Positions 19,636-29,844 of a stretch of DNA of 64,000 bases are shown piece by piece. This DNA comes from Saccharospirillum alexandrii (lineage in GTDB: Bacteria > Pseudomonadota > Gammaproteobacteria > Pseudomonadales > Natronospirillaceae). Location of the stretch: assembly GCF_004000275.1 (NCBI RefSeq), contig NZ_RCIP01000002.1:372283-436282 (forward strand), written 5' to 3'. The notes under the pieces were generated by a model. The model saw only the letters and a list, made by a program, of their open reading frames with translations, did no database searches and was not told the origin of the DNA. The position numbers were made by a program, and so were the translations under genes. The first letter of the stretch is position 1, and every line of letters begins with the position of its first letter.

Positions 19636-20820
19636 ATGAAGAAAAACGACACCGAGCAAATTCGAGCGGACAACCGGATAGACATCATCAACACCCTGCG
19701 CGTATTTGGTCCACTGGCCAGGGTCGACATTGGTCAGATCACCCGCCTTAGTCCGGCAACCGTAACCGCCATCACCTCTGAATTGTCGGATGCCGCCATC
19801 ATTCAGGAAGTCAAAGGGCCCGAGTCCAAAGGGGGCCGCGGGCGCCCGCGCGTCCTGATCGACCTGAACCCCACCCACGCTTCGGTATTGGGCATCAAAC
19901 TGTCAATCAATGAAGTGCGGCTGATGCTCGGCGACTTGAAGGGAAACATTGCGCACGAGACTGTTGTGGTGCAGAAAACCCAGCGTCATGACCAGGCCTC
20001 ACTGAATGAGATGCTGGTCGAACAGGCAAAAAGGTTCCTCGACCAACACCCGGAACACGCCGCCCGACTGGTCAGCGTGGGCATTGCCATTCAGGGGTTT
20101 GTTGATGTACATAAGGGCGATGTCGTCTGGAGCCCGGCGCTGAACATTAAAAACGTCAATCTGACGCGCGCCCTGGAAAACGCCTTTGAATGCCCGGTAG
20201 AACTGGCCAACGACGCCAACAGCATTGCCTACGCCATTCAAAAGCACCCCGAATACAGCCAGTGCAATAACTTCGTCGTGATCATGATCGGTTACGGCAT
20301 TGGCGGCGGCCTGGTTGTGAATGGCAGCCTGTACAGTGGCCATTTCGGCGCTGCAGCAGAGTTTGGCCATACCAAATACAGCCATGAAGGCCCTCAGTGT
20401 GCCTGCGGCAAACGGGGTTGCATTGAAGCCTACGTAAGTGATTATGCGCTCTATCGCGACGCCAGCGCGGTAATGGACCTTCCAGCGACTGACCGGCGCC
20501 ACCCATCGGAAAAACAGATGCAAAGGCTAACCGAGCTAGGACATCAGAAGCACTCCTATGCGGTCGACTTGTTTCACCAGGCAGGTAAGGTACTGGGGTA
20601 CGGCATCGCCAACATTCTGGCACTGATGAGCCCGGAACGCATCGTCGTCACCGGGCCCGGCGTAAGAGCCTACGCTCTTATGGAGCCCGGCATTCACGAA
20701 GGCATTAACGAAGCCCTGGTACCCGAGCTGATCGGCCGCTCACAGATTGAGCCCTACTCCTGGTCAGAAGACATGACCGGGAAAGGGGTTATTGCGCTCG
20801 CTCTGAAGCATTTTCGATAG
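19636..20820 (+). CDS. ROK-family transcriptional regulator (XylR-type)
   Basis: 394 residues: N-terminal winged helix-turn-helix (about 10-75, GPLARVDIGQITRLSPATV) and a ROK sugar-kinase-like domain. Seen in the latter are GIGGGLVVNGSLYSG, the HEGP motif and the zinc motif CACGKRGCIEAY. Divergent from the xylose-type importer, so it probably represses it and is released by sugar. The first ATG at 19636 gives a typical start. Confidence 0.88.
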   Translation: MKKNDTEQIRADNRIDIINTLRVFGPLARVDIGQITRLSPATVTAITSELSDAAIIQEVKGPESKGGRGRPRVLIDLNPTHASVLGIKLSINEVRLMLGDLKGNIAHETVVVQKTQRHDQASLNEMLVEQAKRFLDQHPEHAARLVSVGIAIQGFVDVHKGDVVWSPALNIKNVNLTRALENAFECPVELANDANSIAYAIQKHPEYSQCNNFVVIMIGYGIGGGLVVNGSLYSGHFGAAAEFGHTKYSHEGPQCACGKRGCIEAYVSDYALYRDASAVMDLPATDRRHPSEKQMQRLTELGHQKHSYAVDLFHQAGKVLGYGIANILALMSPERIVVTGPGVRAYALMEPGIHEGINEALVPELIGRSQIEPYSWSEDMTGKGVIALALKHFR

Positions 20821-20906
20821 GTTTTGAGTTGCGAGCTGTGAGCTTCGAGCTGTGAGTTTTTAGCTCTAAGCTCGCAGCTCGTAGCTCACAGCTTTGTTTT
20901 CAAAAC
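20821..20906. repeat. AGCT-type inverted repeat at convergent gene ends (family 2, copy 2)
   Basis: GTTTTGA/TCAAAAC outer arms and an inner stem of GCGAGCTGTGAGC-type words pairing with GCTCGCAGCTCGTAGCTCAC. It fills the gap between the ROK stop and the pirin stop, which face each other, and overlaps the pirin stop codon. Confidence 0.7.
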
Positions 20907-21730
20907 CGCCCTTCGTTGTAATCGACAATCGCCTGCTGCACTTCATCGACGGTGTTCATGACAAAGGGCCCATATTGCACAACGGGTTCCTGTATAGGGT
21001 CACCCGCGACCACGAGCAGGCGGGTATCGGCGGCGGTTGACGTCACTTCAAGCCCTTCACCATCCCCCAGAATGCCCAGATGCCGCTCTGGCAGTTCGGT
21101 TGTGCCAATTTGCGCCGATCCCTGGTAGACGTATACAAAAGCCGATTTGTTACCCGGAATATCGATACGCTGGGTGGCCCCTTCGTTCAGGTGAAAATCC
21201 AGATACAGCGGGTCGGTCACTACGTCTTCAACCGGGCCAATCACCCCTTGGAAATTACCCACCAGTACCTTGACCTTACCGTTTTCCAGCTCGACCTCGG
21301 GCACCTGCTCGGGACGAATATCCTGGTAACGGGGCGCAGTCATCTTGTGCTTGGCCGGCAGGTTGACCCAGAGCTGAAAGCCCCACACCGGGCCATCCTC
21401 CTGATTGGGCATCTCTTCATGCACAATACCGCGCCCGGCGGTCATCCATTGAATGGAGCCAGGAGCCAGGTACCCGGTGTTGCCCTGATTGTCGCCATGC
21501 CGGAACGCGCCTTTGAGCATATAGGTAACGGTCTCGAAGCCGCGGTGCGGATGCATGGGGAAACCCGCCATGTAGTCGGCCTTATCGTCCGATTTGAACT
21601 CGTCGAGCATCAGAAAGGGGTCCAGATTCTTCACGTACTGGTTGCCGATGACCCGGGTCAACTTCACCCCGGCGCCATCCGACGTCGGTAACCCTTTGGC
21701 CACCTGCCGAACGCTGCGTAATGTTGTCAT
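20900..21730 (-). CDS. Pirin family protein
   Basis: 276-residue bicupin. FPMHPHRGFETVTYMLKG holds the metal-binding histidines of the N-terminal cupin, with MTAGRGIVHEE completing the site. The start at 21730 is fixed by a strong AGGAGG eight bases upstream; the frame extends upstream without one. Some pirins (YhhW) have quercetinase activity and others are iron-dependent cofactors, so the role cannot be assigned. The divergent LysR gene 117 bases away is its likely regulator; LysR/pirin pairs are common. Confidence 0.93.
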   Translation of the reverse strand: MTTLRSVRQVAKGLPTSDGAGVKLTRVIGNQYVKNLDPFLMLDEFKSDDKADYMAGFPMHPHRGFETVTYMLKGAFRHGDNQGNTGYLAPGSIQWMTAGRGIVHEEMPNQEDGPVWGFQLWVNLPAKHKMTAPRYQDIRPEQVPEVELENGKVKVLVGNFQGVIGPVEDVVTDPLYLDFHLNEGATQRIDIPGNKSAFVYVYQGSAQIGTTELPERHLGILGDGEGLEVTSTAADTRLLVVAGDPIQEPVVQYGPFVMNTVDEVQQAIVDYNEGRF

Positions 21731-21847
21731 GAGAGCACCTCCTGGTCTGCTGTTTGGCCGATTTCTGGTAGCGACCAGTCTAGGCAGTTGCAGGGTGGCC
21801 CGTAAGCGGAATATATTGCCTCTACATTTCAAAAAAACTGAACCTTT

Positions 21848-22747
21848 ATGGCCCACAACCCCCTGTCACTGGACCTGCTCCGCGCATTGGATGCCATCGA
21901 CCAGCGTGGCAGCTTTGCCGCCGCCGCCGAAGCCTTGCATAAAGTGCCTTCCGCACTGACGTACACCGTGCAAAAGGTTGAACAGGACCTCGGCATAGAC
22001 CTGTTCGACCGCAGCGGTCACCGCGCGAAAATGACACCTGCAGCCCGGCTGATCCTGGAAGAAGGCCGCGGCATCCTGCGCGATATCGACAATCTCGCCA
22101 GCTCAGCCAAAAAAATCGCCAGCGGTTGGGAACCCGAGCTGCGCATCGGTGTTGATACCGTCTTTGAACCGGCGCGACTTTACCCACTGGTGCATGAATT
22201 CAACGAAGAGCACCCCTACATCAAGGTGCATCTGGTTCACGGATCACTCTCTGGAACCTGGGAAATGCTGATCAACGGCGACGCCGATCTGATCCTGTCG
22301 ACCGACTTACTGGACCCCAAAATCGACGGCTACGAGACCAGCCGATTTGGTGAAATGAGCATGGTGTTCGCTGTCGCGAAGAATCACCCTCTGGCCAGTA
22401 ATGCCTGCGATTGGACCCACGAACAAATTGAAGCCTACCCAACCATCGTCGTGCGGGATTCCAGTAAGCTTATGGCACCGCGCACCATCGGCTGGACGCG
22501 ACAAAACAAACTGATCACCGTACCTACCATGCGCGATAAAATCGAAGCGCAACTGGCTGGCCTCGGCGTCGGCTATCTGCCTCGCCACCGCATTCAGGCG
22601 GAACTGGACAGTGGCGCCCTGGTGCAAGTGAAGCTGAATGAAACGAATCCACCATCAGAGGCTGTCATTGCCTGGCGAACCGGTGTAACCGGGAAAGCTT
22701 TGGGGTGGTTTCGGGAACGGATTGGCGCAGAGGTTTTGGGGGTTTGA
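21848..22747 (+). CDS. LysR-type transcriptional regulator next to pirin
   Basis: 299 residues. N-terminal helix-turn-helix at about 5-62 (LLRALDAIDQRGSFAAAAEA ... VQKVEQDLGIDLFDRSG), then an effector-binding domain. Divergent to pirin across a 117-base gap, implying control of pirin and of itself. The stop codon is followed after one base by a 7-mer tandem array. Confidence 0.92.
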   Translation: MAHNPLSLDLLRALDAIDQRGSFAAAAEALHKVPSALTYTVQKVEQDLGIDLFDRSGHRAKMTPAARLILEEGRGILRDIDNLASSAKKIASGWEPELRIGVDTVFEPARLYPLVHEFNEEHPYIKVHLVHGSLSGTWEMLINGDADLILSTDLLDPKIDGYETSRFGEMSMVFAVAKNHPLASNACDWTHEQIEAYPTIVVRDSSKLMAPRTIGWTRQNKLITVPTMRDKIEAQLAGLGVGYLPRHRIQAELDSGALVQVKLNETNPPSEAVIAWRTGVTGKALGWFRERIGAEVLGV

Positions 22748-22748
22748 A

Positions 22749-22820
22749 GCTGTGAGCTGTGAGCTGTGAGCTGTGAGCTGTGAGCTGTGAGCTGTGAGCT
22801 GTGAGCTGTGAGCTGTGAGC
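22749..22820. repeat. Tandem 7-base array (GCTGTGA)x10
   Basis: Ten perfect head-to-tail copies of GCTGTGA plus two bases, starting one base after the LysR stop. The unit is the same word that builds the inverted repeats at 15934 and 20821, so this is probably a slippage-expanded member of that family. Again at the end of a gene facing a convergent neighbour (porin). Confidence 0.95.
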
Positions 22821-22837
22821 CAGTGTAGTGATTTTTT

Positions 22838-22956
22838 ATCACTTCATGTCAATCGTCTTTTCACATTCTGCGTCTTTTCCTGTTTTACGTCCTTTCCTGT
22901 ACCACGTCTTTTAATGTCTTACGTCCTTCTATGTTCAACGCCTTTTATTGGCTCCC
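22838..22956. repeat. Degenerate 17-base tandem repeat, seven units
   Basis: Seven consecutive 17-base units (starting at 22838, 22855, 22872, 22889, 22906, 22923 and 22940) with the pattern GTCYTTTNNTGTNNNAC. Units 2 to 5 are closest to each other; the first and last are worn. It lies between the 7-mer array and the porin terminator. There is no open frame across it and no spacer structure, so it is not CRISPR. Confidence 0.8.
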
Positions 22957-22958
22957 AT

Positions 22959-22984
22959 AAAAAAAGCCACCCCGAAGGGTGGCT
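22959..22984 (-). terminator. Terminator of the porin gene
   Basis: Read on the minus strand: GCCACCC-TTCG-GGGTGGC stem loop (UUCG-type loop) followed by T7. Confidence 0.92.
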
Positions 22985-23011
22985 CTACTTCATCATTCAG
23001 AGGAATCTGAA

Positions 23012-24274
23012 TTAGAACGCGTAAGCAGCGGTCAGACGGAAGCGGTTGATTTCCGCTTGGTTGATCGTTGCGTCTGTTTCTTCAGCGCGCAGATCGTAGT
23101 CAGCTGCATACTTAACACCGTTTTCCTGAGTGTAGGAAACGCCAGCTTCGATCAAAGGCGCATCGCCAGTCTCAGCATCGATGTTAGCCAGAGTTACAGA
23201 GCCGTAGGCACCGATCATGCCACTTGCATAAGCAACTTCAGCAAAGATCTCATCGCCAACTTCTTCAGCGTCGGTGAACAGGTACTCACCAGTGAAGGTC
23301 AGTGTGTCTACAGTATAAGCAGCACCGGCCAACAGCTTCATGGCTTCTTCAGTAACGACGTCGCCGCTGTCCAGGTCCTGACCTTTCAGGTATACAGACA
23401 AGGCATCAATCGGAGTAGCGGTCAGTTCAAAACCGTATTCCAGAATTGCGTCGTCATGTGCGTCAGCACTGGTAGTTACAGAGTACTGGTTCAGACCAAA
23501 CTTGGCTGTAACGATGTCCATGGTGTAAGTCGCGCCAACACCGAAGTAGGTGTATGGGCTGTCGTCATCACCGCCCAGGCTTGACGTACGGAACTGGGCT
23601 TCAGCAACGTAGCTCAGCGCATCGGCTTCGCCCATGTACTGTGCTGCAACACCGAAATCAGAGCTATCGGTGCCATTTGCGCCAGTAGCGTCGATACCGG
23701 TTACAACGCCATCACCAGAGGCGTCTTTACGGTTAGAACCTTCAACCTGAACTTTCAGGCCTTCCATGGTGTAACGCAGAGCAGCGCCAACGTCACGGCC
23801 TTCAGAGCGGGCAGCAGCGCTGTCGCCAGAGTCGTCCATGTCGTATGCGTATTCGTGAGTCTCGTCAACCAGGCTTCCGGTTTGACCGAAAGAGATAGCA
23901 CCGTCGGTTACAACCAGGTCGTCCAGTTCAACAGAAACGTCAGACTCGTCATCACCAGTCAGGATGAAACCACCGGAGAAAGGACCGTGAACAACAGACA
24001 GAGTCGTTTCCAGACCCCAAGCGTCGCCAGCGGCGCCTTCATCGAAATCGTCTTCTTCGTCCAGTTCAACGTCAATTACAGTATCGGTAGCATCGCCGTC
24101 ACGGTTAACTGCACCAGCAGCCATATCGACAACGGTCAGAAACTCCATAGAGCCAGTGAAGCTCCATTCGGTTTCAGTAGCCATACCTTCGTGAGCAGCA
24201 GCGTTTGCCTGGGCAGAAATAGCCAGAGCCAATGCGGATACCGCAACGCCAGAAGCAATTTTAATCGCTTTCAT
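23012..24274 (-). CDS. Outer membrane porin
   Basis: 420-residue precursor with signal peptide MKAIKIASGVAVSALALAISAQANA. The mature protein is acidic, with alternating beta-strand patterns (for example WSFTGSMEFLTVVDM, SYVAEAQFRTSS) and ends in LTAAYAF, whose terminal Phe is the BAM recognition signal. Probably a 16-strand general porin; acidic loops fit a marine organism. Substrate unknown. Monocistronic, with a strong terminator and a long upstream non-coding region. Confidence 0.88.
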   Translation of the reverse strand: MKAIKIASGVAVSALALAISAQANAAAHEGMATETEWSFTGSMEFLTVVDMAAGAVNRDGDATDTVIDVELDEEDDFDEGAAGDAWGLETTLSVVHGPFSGGFILTGDDESDVSVELDDLVVTDGAISFGQTGSLVDETHEYAYDMDDSGDSAAARSEGRDVGAALRYTMEGLKVQVEGSNRKDASGDGVVTGIDATGANGTDSSDFGVAAQYMGEADALSYVAEAQFRTSSLGGDDDSPYTYFGVGATYTMDIVTAKFGLNQYSVTTSADAHDDAILEYGFELTATPIDALSVYLKGQDLDSGDVVTEEAMKLLAGAAYTVDTLTFTGEYLFTDAEEVGDEIFAEVAYASGMIGAYGSVTLANIDAETGDAPLIEAGVSYTQENGVKYAADYDLRAEETDATINQAEINRFRLTAAYAF

Positions 24275-24369
24275 TCAAGATTCCCCTTTTTTTATTTCAA
24301 CTGGTTTGGTGACCAGACTTCTCGATGAGCCATCGTTGTTTCAGTGTCGGTACGCTACCGATTGGGTAA

Positions 24370-24398
24370 CCAATAACGAATCACAACACCTACGTCAA
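24370..24398 (-). promoter_or_regulatory. Proximal promoter candidate for the porin gene
   Basis: Minus strand TTGACG, 17-base spacer, TATTGG. The -35 is good, the -10 weak. It would give a leader of about 90 bases. Confidence 0.3.
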
Positions 24399-24682
24399 TC
24401 GACAACCATTATTTTGTTATATCCTGCAGCATGTATATTACAACCACGTTGCAGAGTCAAAACGTTACTGAACAAAAGGTGACATGTATCAAAAGCGACG
24501 TCCCCAATAACGGTCTCATAATTGACCTGACTGGCCGATCCGACTGCTTGTGCGTTGTTACCGGGGTAAGTCAGCACACCTGACCGGGAGATTGTTATTG
24601 GTCGACTGCGTTTGTTACGCGAGCGTCTTTGCTCCCCTTGTCCAGGATTGATCGAGAATGCCTCAATCAACGTCCACGACCT

Positions 24683-24711
24683 ATCAAACCAGAGGCACGA
24701 TTATCGGTCAA
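24683..24711 (-). promoter_or_regulatory. Distal promoter candidate upstream of the porin gene
   Basis: Minus strand TTGACC, 17-base spacer, TTTGAT. It would give a leader of about 400 bases before the porin or drive a separate small RNA. Confidence 0.35.
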
Positions 24712-25369
24712 CCCATTTTTTTGCGTTTTTTTGACGCTTTGGTGATTCTTTGAACAACCGGGCGATGCCCATGGTGAGCGGCTTGGCCGACATTGCGGGA
24801 TTTTTTTGACAGGGGTTGAAATCGATACCGGGCATGTACGCCCAGTCTTAAGACGTTCAGTGATCGAAATCAGGCGAGCCACAGTGCGCCATACCTAAGG
24901 GCACTGATAAAAAAAATTCTTTAAATTCAAAGAAGTAGCGAGAAATATCAATAGGTTGGCTTCCGGGACAACCTAGCCAGCAGCACCCACCCGCTGGCAG
25001 CGACTAATACTCACATCCGCTAACAATTGACATGCAAGCCTCGCGGCACATTGAGAATGTCTTTCTGCCCAGCATAGGTAAGACAAACAATGGCGGGTTA
25101 TTCAGCAATTGATCTGTGAAAAAAAATGCTGCCACAAATGTATATATCGCCACAATTTTCTCTCCACCCAGCCAGGCACACGACCAAACGCATACTCCGA
25201 ACAGCGTCGATTTGCCTAACATGGGGCTTAAGGGGCACGCAATAAGTACTCAAAATACGCTCCCCGGGAGGCCCTTACGCCACAGAAAGGGATTGGTCGG
25301 CGTCTATCCGGCCACCGGCCGGTGAACTCAATACCTGCCGGGCTATGCAAATAGCGGAGCGGGGCCCGG

Positions 25370-26203
<834 letters not shown>

Positions 26204-26280
26204 CTACAAACCAGAGCCCATCAGGTCAGCATTGTAATGTATCAATTGGTCTTTAATTCTGAAGGTTACCACAACACCAA

Positions 26281-26407
26281 GTGCTGGCTGCCGGGTGAGC
26301 TTATCAGGGGGAGCCCGCAGCATGGATGCTGCGGCCTAGGCTCCATGGACGGATTGAGTGGGCGGCATCCCGCCCGACCCCGGATAAGCTCACCCGGTGG
26401 CCAGCAC
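26281..26407 (+). repeat. Palindromic intergenic element, family 1, copy B
   Basis: Outer arms of 29 bases (26281-26309 and 26379-26407) pair at 26 positions. Inside: hairpin CCGCAGC-ATG-GATGCTGCGG, the core CCTAGGCTCCATGGACGGAT, and an extra hairpin GGGCGG-CAT-CCCGCCC. Located between dapB and dnaJ, both minus strand. Its stem resembles copy A but carries paired changes. Confidence 0.8.
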
Positions 26408-26444
26408 GAATATGTGGCACCTAAGATGGCCCGAGCCGGGTAAC

Positions 26445-27569
26445 TCAAAGCTCTTCAAAGAACTTTTTAACACCGTCGAACCAGCCGTTGGAGCGAGGTG
26501 AGTGCTTGTTGCTGCCCATGCCGTCCTGCAGCTCACGAAGCAGCTCTTTTTGCTTGCTGGTCAGGTTTACCGGGGTTTCCACCACCACGCGACACAGCAA
26601 GTCACCGATGCCGCCGCCCCGAACCGGGGTAACACCCTTGCCACGCAGGCGGAACAAACGGCCAGTCTGGGTTTCTGCGGGAATCTTGAGTTTTACCCGG
26701 CCTTCCAGCGTCGGCACTTCCAGCTCGCCTCCCAGGGCTGCCTCGGCGAAGCTGATCGGTACTTCGCAGTGCAAATTGGCGCCATCGCGTTCGAATATGG
26801 CGTGTTTCTTAACATGAACTTCAACATAAAGGTCACCGGCCGGGCCACCGTTGCGTCCAGCTTCACCTTTGCCAGACAGGCGAATACGGTCACCGGTATC
26901 CACACCTGCTGGAATCTTCACATTCAGTGTCTTGGTTTCTTCTTTCACACCCCGGCCATAACAGCTGTTGCAGGGGTCGGTAATCATATGACCGGTACCG
27001 GAACAGGTCGGGCAGGTTTGCTGCACCGCAAAGAAACCCTGCTGCATCCGCACCTGGCCGATACCGCCGCAGGTGCTGCAGGTAGTCGGTTTGGTACCTT
27101 TTTTGGCGCCGCTGCCGTCGCAGATATCACAAGCGACCAGTGTAGGCACCTTGATGGTCTTCTCGGTACCGCGAACCGCGTCTTCCAGCGACATTTCCAG
27201 GTTGTATTTCAGGTCTGAACCGCGCTGCACGCTGGACCGGCCACGGCCACCGCCGCCTCCGAAAATATCACCAAACACATCGCCAAAAATGTCACTGAAG
27301 CTGCCATGACCGCCGCCCTGGCCGCCGCCAAAGCCGCTTTGGCCATCAACACCGGCGTGACCAAACTGATCGTAAGCCGCTCGCTTCTGCGAATCGGCCA
27401 GCACTTCATAAGCCTCGGACAATTCTTTGAACTTGGTTTCGGCGTCTTTGTCATCCGGGTTACGGTCCGGATGATACTTCATGGCCATGCGGCGATACGC
27501 TTTTTTGATGTCTTTTTCGTCCGCACCGCGTTCTACACCGAGTACGTCGTAATAGTCTCGTTTGGACAT
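26445..27569 (-). CDS. dnaJ: Chaperone DnaJ (Hsp40)
   Basis: 374-residue type I co-chaperone of DnaK. J domain at residues 1-70 with the HPD triad ([11 protein letters not shown]), a Gly/Phe-rich linker ([19 protein letters not shown]), four zinc-binding CxxCxGxG-type repeats ([32 protein letters not shown]), and the C-terminal substrate-binding domains. Located 179 bases after dnaK, beyond a terminator-like hairpin. Confidence 0.98.
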   Translation of the reverse strand: MSKRDYYDVLGVERGADEKDIKKAYRRMAMKYHPDRNPDDKDAETKFKELSEAYEVLADSQKRAAYDQFGHAGVDGQSGFGGGQGGGHGSFSDIFGDVFGDIFGGGGGRGRSSVQRGSDLKYNLEMSLEDAVRGTEKTIKVPTLVACDICDGSGAKKGTKPTTCSTCGGIGQVRMQQGFFAVQQTCPTCSGTGHMITDPCNSCYGRGVKEETKTLNVKIPAGVDTGDRIRLSGKGEAGRNGGPAGDLYVEVHVKKHAIFERDGANLHCEVPISFAEAALGGELEVPTLEGRVKLKIPAETQTGRLFRLRGKGVTPVRGGGIGDLLCRVVVETPVNLTSKQKELLRELQDGMGSNKHSPRSNGWFDGVKKFFEEL

Positions 27570-27609
27570 GGGAGTACAGTTAACCTTTTATAATGGGCGG
27601 TTGGGCTGA

Positions 27610-27692
27610 TGGTTTTTAGCTGTTGGTTTTGATCCTGGCACCAGCTAGCCGCAGCTGTATGGCTACCCCAAAAAGCCAATAGCTAAAAACCA
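27610..27692. repeat. Imperfect inverted repeat between dnaK and dnaJ
   Basis: Left arm 27610-27630 (TGGTTTTTAGCTGTTGG) pairs with right arm 27671-27692, with AGCTAGCCGCAGCTG in the loop. The AGCT content suggests a distant relation to the family 2 repeats, though here the flanking genes run in the same direction. Confidence 0.6.
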
Positions 27693-27695
27693 GAC

Positions 27696-27727
27696 AAAGG
27701 CAACACCCCTTCCGGGGTGTCACCTTT
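27696..27727 (-). terminator. Hairpin after dnaK
   Basis: Stem ACACCCC-TTCC-GGGGTGT extended by AAAGG/CCTTT. The T tract is short, so it may only partly terminate dnaK transcripts before dnaJ. Confidence 0.5.
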
Positions 27728-27748
27728 GGTTTTACTCAAGCAATGTGC

Positions 27749-29665
27749 TTACTTGTTGTCTTTTACTTCTTCGAACTCGGCATCGACGGCATCGTCAGCC
27801 GTGCTGTCGGCTGTGCCTTCGGCTTGCTCGGCACCGGCGTCACTGCTCTGGTCAGCGTAGATCTTCTGAGCCAGTGCAGAAGATGCTTGAGTCAGCGCTT
27901 CGACCTTGGCGTTAATCGCTTCGACGTCATCAGTTTTCAGAGCTTCCTCAACGTCCTGAATGGCCGTCTCAATGGCCTGCTTCTCTTCGTCGGTTGCCTT
28001 GTCGCCATGCTCTTTCAGTGTCTTCTGAGTCGAGTGCACCAACGCGTCAGCCGTATTGCGAACCTGGGCCAGCTCTTCGAACTTGCGGTCTTCATCGGCG
28101 TGCGCTTCGGCATCCTTGACCATCTTGTCGATTTCATCATCACTCAGGCCAGAGTTAGCCTTGATAACAATCGACTGCTCTTTACCAGTGCCCTTGTCTT
28201 TGGCAGACACGTTCAGAATGCCGTTGGCATCGAGGTCGAAGCTGACTTCAATTTGCGGCATGCCGCGCGGTGCCGGCGGAATGTCGGCCAGGTCGAACCG
28301 ACCCAGTGACTTGTTCTGCGCCGCCACTTTACGTTCACCCTGAACCACATGAATAGTCACAGCGGCCTGGTTGTCGTCGGCCGTAGAGAACACCTGGCTC
28401 TTCTTGGTCGGAATAGTGGTGTTCTTCTCGATCAGCGGCGTCATGACGCCACCCATGGTCTCGATACCCAGCGTCAGCGGGGTTACGTCGAGCAGCAGCA
28501 CGTCTTTCACGTCGCCAGACAGCACGGCGCCCTGAATCGCAGCACCGATGGCCACGGCTTCATCCGGGTTGACGTCTTTACGCGGTTCTTTTCCGAAAAA
28601 GTCCGCCACTTTCTTCTGAACCAGTGGCATCCGGGTCTGACCACCGACCAGGATGATGTCGTCAATGTCGCCGATTTCATGGTCAGCGTCTTTTAGCGCC
28701 ATGCGAACGGGCTCGAGTGAGCGCTCGACCAACTCTTCCACCAAGGATTCCAGCTTGGCCCGGGTCACTTTGACATTCAGGTGCTTGGGACCAGACGCAT
28801 CGGCCGTGATGTACGGCAGGTTCACGTCGGTTTGCTGGCTGGAAGACAGCTCAATCTTCGCTTTCTCGGCCGCTTCTTTCAGACGCTGCATGGCCAGGGC
28901 GTCGCCCTTCAGGTCGATGCCAGAGTCTTTCTTGAACGAATCGGCCAGATAGTTGATCAGTTTCAGGTCGAAGTCTTCACCACCGAGGAAGGTGTCACCG
29001 TTGGTGGCCAGCACTTCAAACTGGTGCTCGCCATCGACTTCGGCAATTTCGATGATTGAAATATCGAAAGTACCACCACCCAAGTCATAGACCGCCACCA
29101 CGCTGTCGCCACGCTTCTTGTCCATGCCATAGGCAAGGGCGGCAGCCGTCGGCTCGTTGATGATGCGTTTGACTTCCAGACCAGCAATTCGGCCTGCGTC
29201 TTTGGTGGCCTGACGCTGGGAATCGTTAAAGTAAGCCGGCACGGTGATGACCGCTTCGGTGACTTTTTCGCCCAGGTATTCTTCGGCGGTTTTCTTCATC
29301 TTCTTCAGCACTTCGGCTGAAATTTGTGGCGGAGCCTTCTTGTCGCCCTTTACTTCAACCCAGGCGTCACCGTTATCGGCTTTAACGATCTTGTACGGCA
29401 CCATGCCGATGTCTTTTTGCACGACGTCGTCTTCGAAACGACGGCCGATCAGGCGCTTCACCGCATAGAGGGTGTTGCTCGGGTTGGTAACGGCCTGGCG
29501 CTTTGCCGGCTGACCAACCAGTGTTTCATCGTCGTCGGTGAAGGCAACGATAGACGGCGTTGTACGATCGCCCTCGGCGTTTTCGATAACCTTGGGTTTG
29601 TCACCTTCCAAAATCGCTACACACGAGTTGGTGGTACCCAGGTCGATGCCAATGATTTTACCCAT
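27749..29665 (-). CDS. dnaK: Chaperone DnaK (Hsp70)
   Basis: 638-residue ATP-dependent chaperone. [12 protein letters not shown] at the N-terminus, [13 protein letters not shown], and the substrate-binding domain starting near [12 protein letters not shown]; ends in the charged tail [14 protein letters not shown]. Works with GrpE and DnaJ encoded on either side. A sigma32-type promoter lies upstream. Confidence 0.99.
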   Translation of the reverse strand: MGKIIGIDLGTTNSCVAILEGDKPKVIENAEGDRTTPSIVAFTDDDETLVGQPAKRQAVTNPSNTLYAVKRLIGRRFEDDVVQKDIGMVPYKIVKADNGDAWVEVKGDKKAPPQISAEVLKKMKKTAEEYLGEKVTEAVITVPAYFNDSQRQATKDAGRIAGLEVKRIINEPTAAALAYGMDKKRGDSVVAVYDLGGGTFDISIIEIAEVDGEHQFEVLATNGDTFLGGEDFDLKLINYLADSFKKDSGIDLKGDALAMQRLKEAAEKAKIELSSSQQTDVNLPYITADASGPKHLNVKVTRAKLESLVEELVERSLEPVRMALKDADHEIGDIDDIILVGGQTRMPLVQKKVADFFGKEPRKDVNPDEAVAIGAAIQGAVLSGDVKDVLLLDVTPLTLGIETMGGVMTPLIEKNTTIPTKKSQVFSTADDNQAAVTIHVVQGERKVAAQNKSLGRFDLADIPPAPRGMPQIEVSFDLDANGILNVSAKDKGTGKEQSIVIKANSGLSDDEIDKMVKDAEAHADEDRKFEELAQVRNTADALVHSTQKTLKEHGDKATDEEKQAIETAIQDVEEALKTDDVEAINAKVEALTQASSALAQKIYADQSSDAGAEQAEGTADSTADDAVDAEFEEVKDNK

Positions 29666-29730
29666 GATACTGACACTCCATAATTTGCTGAACGGTTCTG
29701 ATAACGGTTCGGTTAACGTCTTGTCTGGCT

Positions 29731-29758
29731 ATATGAGAGCCGCTTTGCTGAATTCAAG
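29731..29758 (-). promoter_or_regulatory. Sigma32 heat-shock promoter of dnaK
   Basis: Minus strand CTTGAA (29758-29753), 14-base spacer, TCTCATAT (29738-29731), close to the consensus CTTGAAA-N11-16-CCCCATNT. Confidence 0.65.
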
Positions 29759-29801
29759 ACCCCACACTGTGCAGGGGTATTTTTATCCGCTTTTTTAAAC
29801 C

Positions 29802-29820
29802 AAAAAGGCTGTTTCAGCCC
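29802..29820 (-). terminator. Terminator of grpE
   Basis: Minus strand GGGCTG-AAA-CAGCC followed by T5, 25 bases after the grpE stop. It separates grpE from the dnaK promoter. Confidence 0.75.
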
Positions 29821-29844
29821 TAAATAAGGTGCGGATGGTGAGAA

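Larger units (their letters stand above)
24275..25369. other. Gene-free region of about 1.1 kb between dapB end and porin start
   Basis: No open frame here looks like a protein: short frames at 24395-24670, 24667-24882 and 25004-25222 (minus) and 25116-25325 (plus) have unnatural composition or no ribosome binding site. Seen in it: two porin promoter candidates, poly-T/poly-A tracts around 24715-24735 and 24800-24815, and a GC-rich end near dapB with CCGGCCACCGGCCGG. Possible content: a long porin leader, regulator sites or a small RNA. Confidence 0.6.

Noticed and set aside
22749-22956. Possible CRISPR array
   Set aside because: Repeats of 7 and 17 bases are directly contiguous, with no unique spacers and no cas genes.
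24667-24882. 71-codon minus-strand frame in the gene-free region
   Set aside because: Basic, low-quality sequence read across poly-A tracts; no start signal.
25004-25222. 72-codon minus-strand frame in the gene-free region
   Set aside because: No ribosome binding site and no likeness to a known small protein; kept as non-coding.
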